Shown in pieces: positions 57,919-64,000 of a stretch of 64,000 bases of DNA (the stretch's first letter is position 1; every line of letters starts with the position of its first letter). The position numbers were made by a program, and so were the translations under genes. The notes under the pieces were generated by a model. It did not search any database. It was not told the DNA's origin and saw only the letters and a program-made list of their open reading frames with translations. The stretch is taken from NCBI GenBank assembly GCA_034509755.1, contig CM067542.1, positions 21,767,001 through 21,831,000 of the forward strand, written 5' to 3'. This stretch comes from Anisodus tanguticus. Lineage: Eukaryota; Streptophyta; Magnoliopsida; Solanales; Solanaceae.

Positions 57919-58314
57919 TTTTGGCTCCTTTGTTTTGAAATTCAAGCTCGGTTTTTAGGGGGAATCCACCTATAAAACCCCCCTTTTTGTTCTTCGAAAA
58001 GGAAAAAAAAAAAGAGGACCGGGACTGAAAAGGACCGGGAACCGAGACAAAAAGAAAGAAAAATACTTGTTGTGTTCTTGAGTTTTTTTAGCATTCACCC
58101 TCGTTGTTATTCAAGAAATAAGCTCGAAAACGAGTCCAAAATCAAAAGGAAAAGGGGTGAGTTTCATTCTTGAACTTTGGTTCTAAATACTTCTATTTGG
58201 CCTCGTAAGCCAAATCCGAAAATCTGCTTGTTTTGTTGTTGTTCTTAGCTGTTTTCGGGTTTTCCGATTCGGGTTACTGTAATGATGAATAAATTTTGTG
58301 TTTATGTTCTGTTG

Positions 58315-58920
58315 TTGGTTATCTGAAAAGCTTGAGAAAATCGATTTGGGTTGAACCCCTGATTCGGGTCCGGTCACCGACTCGGGTCGCGTCGACCCGG
58401 TTTGGATACTTTTTCAGATTCTTGCACATTTTATATCTTGCATGTTGGTTATCTGAAAAGCTTGAGAAATTTGATTCGGGTTTGAATTTCTGATTCGGGT
58501 CGGGTCACCGACACGGTTTGGACATATTTCCAGATTTTTGCATTTTTACATCTTGTTTGTTGGTTATATGGTTATCTGAAATTGGTGAAAATATTTGATT
58601 CGGGTTTGAACCTCTCATTCGGGTCGGGTCGACCCGGTTTGGGTATTTCCGGATTTTGCATTTTACATCCTGTTTGTTGGTTATCTGAAATTGATGAAAA
58701 TATTTGATTCAGGATCGAGACCTCTTATTCGGGTCGGGTCGACCCGGTTTGGATATATTTCCATATTTTTTTACATTTTTTACATCTCTTGTTGGTTATC
58801 TGAATTTGTTGAAAATATCTGATTCGGGTTTGAGACATCTGATTCGGGTCGGGTTGACCCGGTTTGGTATATTTCCAAATTCTTGCATTTTACATCTCAT
58901 TTATTGGTTATCTGAAAAAT
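58315..58920 (+). repeat. Six-copy tandem repeat (108-130 bp) in the Ogre-type LTR
   Basis: Copies start at TTGGTTATCTGAA near 58315, 58445, 58568, 58677, 58792 and 58903. Each full copy carries GATTCGGGTC, and several carry the palindrome CGGGTCGACCCG, then GGTTTGG and CATTTTACATC. Confidence 0.85.
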
Positions 58921-59234
58921 CTATATTTTAATTCTGATTCCGGTCACTACTTCGGGTAGCATTTTTCGGGTCGTTATTCTGGGTCTGTTTTCAGAACTGG
59001 GTCGCCCATTCGGGTCACTGTTCAGAATCCGGGTCTGGTTTTCATAAGCATTCCGAATCCTGTTTTCGGTTCAAAAAATTTAGAATTCGGGTCGGATATT
59101 TTAATTGTTTACTATTTGTTACTTTGGCATTGTTATTATTTTATTGATTTGAACTAACACTACATTCTCTTCGGAAATCATTTTCTCGGTTTCAGTTTAC
59201 TGTTTTTGGTTTATTTTTACTGATTTGTTACTTC

Positions 59235-59560
59235 ACTTAGGCCAATGAAATTGAATTCGAGGCCGCGTCTTTTCGGGAAATGCTTCTCGGTTTCTGTTTT
59301 GCTGTTTTTGTTCGTTTTACTGATTTGAACAAATACTACACTTAGGCCAATGAAATTGAATTTGAGGCCGCGCCCCTTCGGAAATTGCCTCTCTGTTTCT
59401 GCTGTGCTGCTTTGGTATAATTTATTGATTTGATTAATACTACACTTAGGCCAATGAAATTGAATTCGAGACCGCGCCCCTTCGGAAATTGCCTCTCTGT
59501 TTCGGCTGTGCTGTTGTGGTATATTTTACTGATTTGAACAAAATACTACACTGGCCGATG
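59235..59560 (+). repeat. Tandem repeat of about 105 bp in the Ogre-type LTR
   Basis: ACTTAGGCCAATGAAATTGA begins copies at 59235, 59340 and 59444, with a diverged fourth near 59548. The units share GAGGCCGCG, CGGAAATTGC and CTGTTTC. Confidence 0.87.
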
Positions 59561-60702
59561 AAAAATATCCGTCGATTTTGAGGCCTCCACAGTTGTAAAG
59601 ACTTAAATATAACTTATGGGCAATGATGAGGCTAAAATCTTTTTTTATTTCACCCGAGAGATCAACATGTTTAGTAGGCAAGGCAATTAAAATGACCGAT
59701 GAGTTATATCTTTGCAGCCACGACGTGATTGGAATGGTCTTTCTTTCAAAATTTAAGTCTGAGCCCTCCGTGATCAAAACATTCACTGTTTTGGATACGG
59801 ATCCGAAGTTATTTATATTTAACTGTTTCTAACTGTTTGTTCTTGACAGCTTGCAAGGAACAAAGCCAACGAAGGGCAGATACTCCTCGGAGTTTATTTA
59901 CTTTGTTGTTTTACTTTCCTTAATTCAGCTTTATCTCGCTCAGTATTGTAATAATTATTTATTGCACTTATGTAAATTATTGAAATGCTTAGAATAGGTA
60001 GACTTAGAATTAATTAATAGGGTAGTCTAAAACTGGAAAACCGCCGCTAGCTTATTTATTTTAGGCTCGGTTAGTTCAAACTTAGATATCCTCCGCTAGT
60101 TTATTTATTTTTAGGCTTGTCATGCATATTCAAAATTTTCAAAAACAACTTTGATCATCTTCTATTTATTTTTTTCATATAAATAGGTTTATCTTTTATT
60201 TTAATTTGCAACTCAATGATTTCCAAAATTATTTTTACTTCTTTGGCATTATAAATAATTCATTTTTCTCCTTACTATTAATTGTTACAAATGCATATCT
60301 TTTCAACTTTACATGTATTTTTCTTTAATATCATACAAATGCATACTTGTACAAAATGCATTCTTTACGCAATATTTGCAAACATCTTTTCAACTTTATA
60401 TACTTTTAAACCTTCATTTTCTTAGCAATAATTAACCTTAGTTTGATCGGATAACCGCAAGTTAGCGGATCTTAAAGGATGCCTAAGCCCTTCCCTTTAG
60501 GATAAAAAAGAACCCTTACCTAGAATCTCATTAGTTTTGTAGACCTTAAAATTGGAGTTATATTGCATCATTTATTTAATATTTAGGTGTCCTAATTCAC
60601 CATAAATAATTAGGTGGCGACTCCTTAATTTACCCAGGAATCACCGAATACGTCATGCTCCGCTTTGACCTCTTGCGGGTGGAAAAAATGGGCACGACAG
60701 CA

Positions 60703-60720
60703 TGGCGACTCCGCTTGGGA
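60703..60720 (+). other. Primer-binding site, tRNA-Arg type
   Basis: TGGCGACTCCGCTTGGGA, one base longer/different from the tRNA-Arg complement typical of Ogre elements (TGGCGACTCCGCTGGGGA). It would prime minus-strand DNA. Confidence 0.8.
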
Positions 60721-61640
60721 CTTTTAGGTTCTTGACCATAGGAAACCCAGGTTAATTATTATTGCGCTTTACTTTTGCTCTTTATTTGATTTAATGCTTT
60801 GATTTATTTTCTTTGTGAAATTTTGCATGCATAACTGCTTTAATTGCTATATTCTTTTACTGCTTTCCTTAAATTGGCAATCCGCTCATATTTCTTCCAC
60901 TATGGAAAATTGACACTATCACACATTACACGCAAGGTGTGTTTTGCGCACCCGCAAATTTCTTTCAAATTACCAAATTTTAGGAGAGTTGGCGTATGCG
61001 CGGAGTGTCCGGACCATCCGGTGGCCGCGTAGCCTTCTCACTCGAGTAGTCCGCTCGGGAACCTTGAGTCTAGTCAGCCAAATCTTAGAAAATTTAGGAT
61101 AGAGCTATACCACCCTTTATTTTAAGTCATGCATGCATACACCTTAGGTGGGTCGATCCTTGGCATCGACTCCACAATTAAGAAATCCGCCAAAGTTGTC
61201 TACGGGTCTCACAACCCAACGACCAATCAGCATATTATGTGTAACGTGATAATGATAGACTAATCCAAGCCTAATCATGACATGCTGAAATTGGAAAATG
61301 TACATTCATTTTGTCTCATTTCCGACAAAAGCATTGCAGTTTAGCAGCTTGGATCAATCTGTCGTAATCCCGCATATCTGGCGTTTAGGCCCACCTCTGG
61401 CATAAGAGAGGCCCCATGCATATTAGGATGCACATACAATCTATTTGCTATTTTCTGCTGCTTTCCACTCTGTACATGTTATTTAAAGCAATAATTGCTC
61501 GTCTTATACTAACTTAGTTTGCTTCATTTTTTAAGAAGGTTCATTTTGCCTAAATTATTTTCTCAAAGGTTGATTTGCGTTGACTAAAACTGGAGGAACA
61601 CCCCTACTTCACGAGATCAAAGGCACGATCATCTAGCAAA
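60721..61640 (+). other. 5' leader of the Ogre-type element
   Basis: About 0.9 kb between the primer-binding site and gag. The 62-codon frame at 60844-61032 has no recognisable domain. Ogre elements often carry an extra ORF before gag; none is evident here. Confidence 0.6.
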
Positions 61641-62484
61641 ATGACTGATTCAGATGCATCCGAACGAACTGGCCTGGGACTTATCACTCTTTCGAGAGAT
61701 GAACCAGAAGCTTCAGAAAGGGGAGATACTACCGTCTAGGAAAAATACATCGCCCAACTGTTGCAACAGATGGCAGCCATGCATACTGAGATTGAGCGGC
61801 TCCAAAATCTTTCCAACTTGCCCTTTAGCGTCAATACCCCACTCCCTGAACAAGGGACGAATGCAACTGCACCGCAAACCTTTTTATCTCCTGAACCACC
61901 ATTTCCCCAAAACCTCCCGAAAATTCACCGCAAAGCGAAACTAATCTGCAGCACACTAACCCACAACCTATCAACCCACAAGCTAGTCTAAAACAAAGCC
62001 CGCTACAAAATGATTTGGCACCCTTCACAACTCTAAATGCACCCCAAGCTCCACTTACCCAAATTACCCCACTCATCCAAAATACCCCTACCACACAAAA
62101 TTACCATACAACCCAACAAATACTGATGGCACACATCGCTAACCCTAACAAGCAATATGTGCCACCAGTATATGTAACGGAAGCCCAATCTTTTACTACC
62201 ACCACACCAAATATGCCTTCCCGGGAAATTGAACAGTATGAAGAGATGAAAGGGCAAGAAAGGACCAGAACCGATGAAAGTGTGGTAAGAGAAATTCATA
62301 GCCTAAAATAAGCATTCAAGAACATCCAAACAAGAAAGGGACATGAAGGACTCGAGTATGAAGATCTCTGCATGCATCCCGACATTGAATTGCCTATCGG
62401 ATATAAAGTGCCAAAATTTGACTTGTTTGATGGGAAGGGAAATCCTCACTCTCATTTAAGATCGTACTACGACAAGCTAGTTGG
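61641..62484 (+). pseudogene. Ogre/Tat gag N-terminal part, damaged
   Basis: Starts MTDSDASERTGLGLITLSRD, with a TAG at 61737. The frame resumes as IAQLLQQMAAMHTEIERLQN, shifts before 62015 to the Pro/Thr/Gln-rich part, and meets TAA 62309. It then reads through YEDLCMHPDIELPIGYKVPKF and FDGKGNPHSHLRSYYDKLVG to a one-base loss just before 62485. So there are two stops and two frameshifts in the first 280 codons. Confidence 0.85.
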
Positions 62485-64000
62485 GTAGGTAAAGACCAGG
62501 CCATCATAATGAAATTGTTCGTAAGGAATTTAACAGGAGAAGCACTAGACTGGTACACGAGCCAAGACCTGCGGAAATGGCATAATTGGGGCACGATGGC
62601 ACAAGATTTTGTGGACAGATTTAAGTTCAACACTGACACTGTCTTGGATAGATTTTATCTGATGAAGTTGGAAAATAAATTCACAGAGACCTTCAGAGAA
62701 TATGCCATGAAGTGGAGGGCAGAAGCAACAAAAGTTCAACCCCCGATAGTAGAAAGTGAGATGACCACTCTCTTTGTACAATCTTTGAAAGATGCAACCT
62801 ACTATGAAAGAATGATAAGCGTCATAGGACGGAGTTTCTCTGAAGTTGTAAGGATGGGAGATTTCATAGAAGAGGGAATCAGAACTGGAAGAATTACAAA
62901 CTTTGTAGCGTTGCAAGCAACGAGTGGGACAATTCAGTCGGACTCATTTGAGGGAGAAGTAAAGAGGAAGAGAGACGGAGTGTCCCCTGTCATGACGGTT
63001 CGGAAACATAGGCCAAATCAAATGTCAACCTACCAAATGCCATTACCCCAGCCTCCCTACTACAATCAAAACAACCAAAGTCCTCAGCTTTCCTATTATA
63101 GCCCATACGCCCAAAGCCCTCAACCTTATTATCAACACCCACCTGCTCCCTACTCTGCTTACCATATCCAGCCAATATATAGCCTGCCTCGAACATCTGT
63201 CTATCCAAATCCCCCACAATACCAGCCCGCATACTTACCTCAACCACGAGTCCATCTACCAAACGCACCCAGACCCCGTGCAAAACACGAAAGAATGCCA
63301 GTAAAAACCTATACACCTTTAGCCGAACCTCGATCCCAGTTGTATGAACGACTAAGAACCGAAGGAATACTCCAGCCCATCCCAGGAAATGTCCCCAATC
63401 CTGTTCCCAAATGGCACGATGAGACTAGGCATTGCGCATACCACTTGGGAATCCCTGGACACGACACTGGAAATTGTTATGCCCTCAGAGACAAAATCGA
63501 AGCATTAATCAAAGAAGGAGTTATCCAACTGAAAGGACCTTCCTCTAATGTAAACAATAACCCTTTGCCAAATCATGACGATGCCAATGTGAACATGATT
63601 ACTGTTGATGAAGAACACAATTTGGAAGGGACTATTGTGCCAGTCCAGAGAAAGGAAAAGGTTGAATCATCGGCCTTTATCACCCCTATGATTACAGTCC
63701 AGTCAAGGGCATTGTTTGGAGTAGAAGTGTTTCCTCCAAAGCCGCGAATCATGGCAATATCCTTTCATGAAAAAGTCTTATCAACCAATCTCCGAAAGAA
63801 GAGAGATGCTCCATTACCAAAGCATGTTCCGCCTCTTAGTCGGTCATTCGTCAAAGCATGCGCCACTCAAGAATCAAAGAAGGACAATGCAGCCAACCTC
63901 GTGAGGGAATTCAAAAGATTTTTCATTGTTGAAGAAGAAGCAAAATGCAATGTGATTCTCAATGATTACGCTAGAGACTCAACCATTTGGGATGCAGAGC
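62485..64000 (+). CDS. Ogre/Tat gag (capsid to C-terminal part), open to window end
   Basis: One frame is open for 505 codons to the window edge. First come the capsid part (MKLFVRNLTGEALDWYTSQD, FVDRFKFNTDTVLDRFYLMK, FREYAMKWRAEATKVQPP), then a Tyr/Pro/Gln-rich tract (about 63020-63250). A knuckle-like CAYHLGIPGHDTGNC (about 63436) follows, as in other Tat/Ogre gags, then ALRDKIEALIKEG. No stop is seen in this part, in contrast to the N-terminal part. The first in-frame Met is 62509, but the real start is upstream at 61641, so this is a fragment of a broken gene. Protease and RT should follow outside the window. Confidence 0.88.

Larger units (their letters stand above)
57036..60699 (+). repeat. 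5' LTR of an Ogre/Tat-type gypsy element
   Basis: Starts TGTTGACACCC and ends GGGCACGACA, about 3.66 kb, and is followed by a tRNA-Arg type primer-binding site. LTRs of several kb and that primer are features of the Ogre/Tat lineage. A C-rich low-complexity part (57410-57930) and two tandem arrays lie inside. The partner LTR is beyond the window, so the 3' end could be 60702. Confidence 0.82.

Noticed and set aside
57603..57975. ORFs in C-rich sequence on both strands
   Set aside because: Low-complexity part of the Ogre-type LTR with short tandem duplications.
1..64000. CRISPR arrays, bacterial operons, rRNA genes
   Set aside because: Repeats present are LTRs, tandem LTR arrays and MITEs; no spacer-repeat pattern and no rRNA-like stretch seen.

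Overview
This window looks like transposon-dense nuclear DNA of a dicot plant, most likely a member of Solanaceae. The reasons are plant-type Ty3/gypsy, Ty1/copia, SIRE-like and Ogre-like LTR retrotransposons, a plastid ycf2 fragment, several MITEs, a SolS/TS-type SINE tail, and one plant-specific CC-type glutaredoxin gene. The family placement is inference from recognised repeat families, not from a search. No bacterial genes, rRNA, tRNA or CRISPR arrays were seen.

Layout. 1-9966: a decayed Ty3/gypsy pol (1-306 and 8905-9320) is split by an 8.6-kb LARD-like gypsy element (307-8899, 2-kb LTRs, TSD ACTTC); an LTR, a primer-binding site and leader sequence follow. 10213-11629: solo LTR (TSD CCTCC). 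12727-17508: copia element C1, + strand (TSD CATTT). 17545-17792: Tourist-like MITE (TSD TAA). 18844-23852: copia C2, minus strand (TSD GTTAG). 24213-24420: Stowaway-like MITE. 25214-26192: MULE-like TIR element with a 10-bp direct repeat, holding a ycf2-derived plastid fragment and a second Stowaway MITE. 26696-27004: the glutaredoxin, the only clear host gene. 28440-33320: copia C3, minus strand (TSD GGGAG). 36489-41587: copia C4, + strand (TSD AATAT). 41779-46471: internally deleted SIRE-type copia element that keeps an env-like reading frame. 47013-47063: SINE tail. 48504-49982: probable solo LTR. 50796-64000: a triple nest in which a copia fragment (C5) is cut by a gypsy element (53247-57035), itself cut by an Ogre/Tat-type element (57036 to beyond the window) with a 3.7-kb LTR and a gag frame running off the end.

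How it fits together. Almost every reading frame is a retrotransposon gag or pol remnant, not a host gene. All four full-length copia elements keep perfect 5-bp target duplications but have inactivated coding regions; catalytic damage differs between copies, and many stops look like C-to-T or G-to-A changes. C2 and C4 are one family in opposite orientation, with a conserved hairpin at the LTR start. The glutaredoxin has an intact 102-codon frame, a CCMC active site, a TATA box and a TGACGT motif upstream, so it is probably functional despite TE insertions within 0.5 kb upstream and 1.5 kb downstream.
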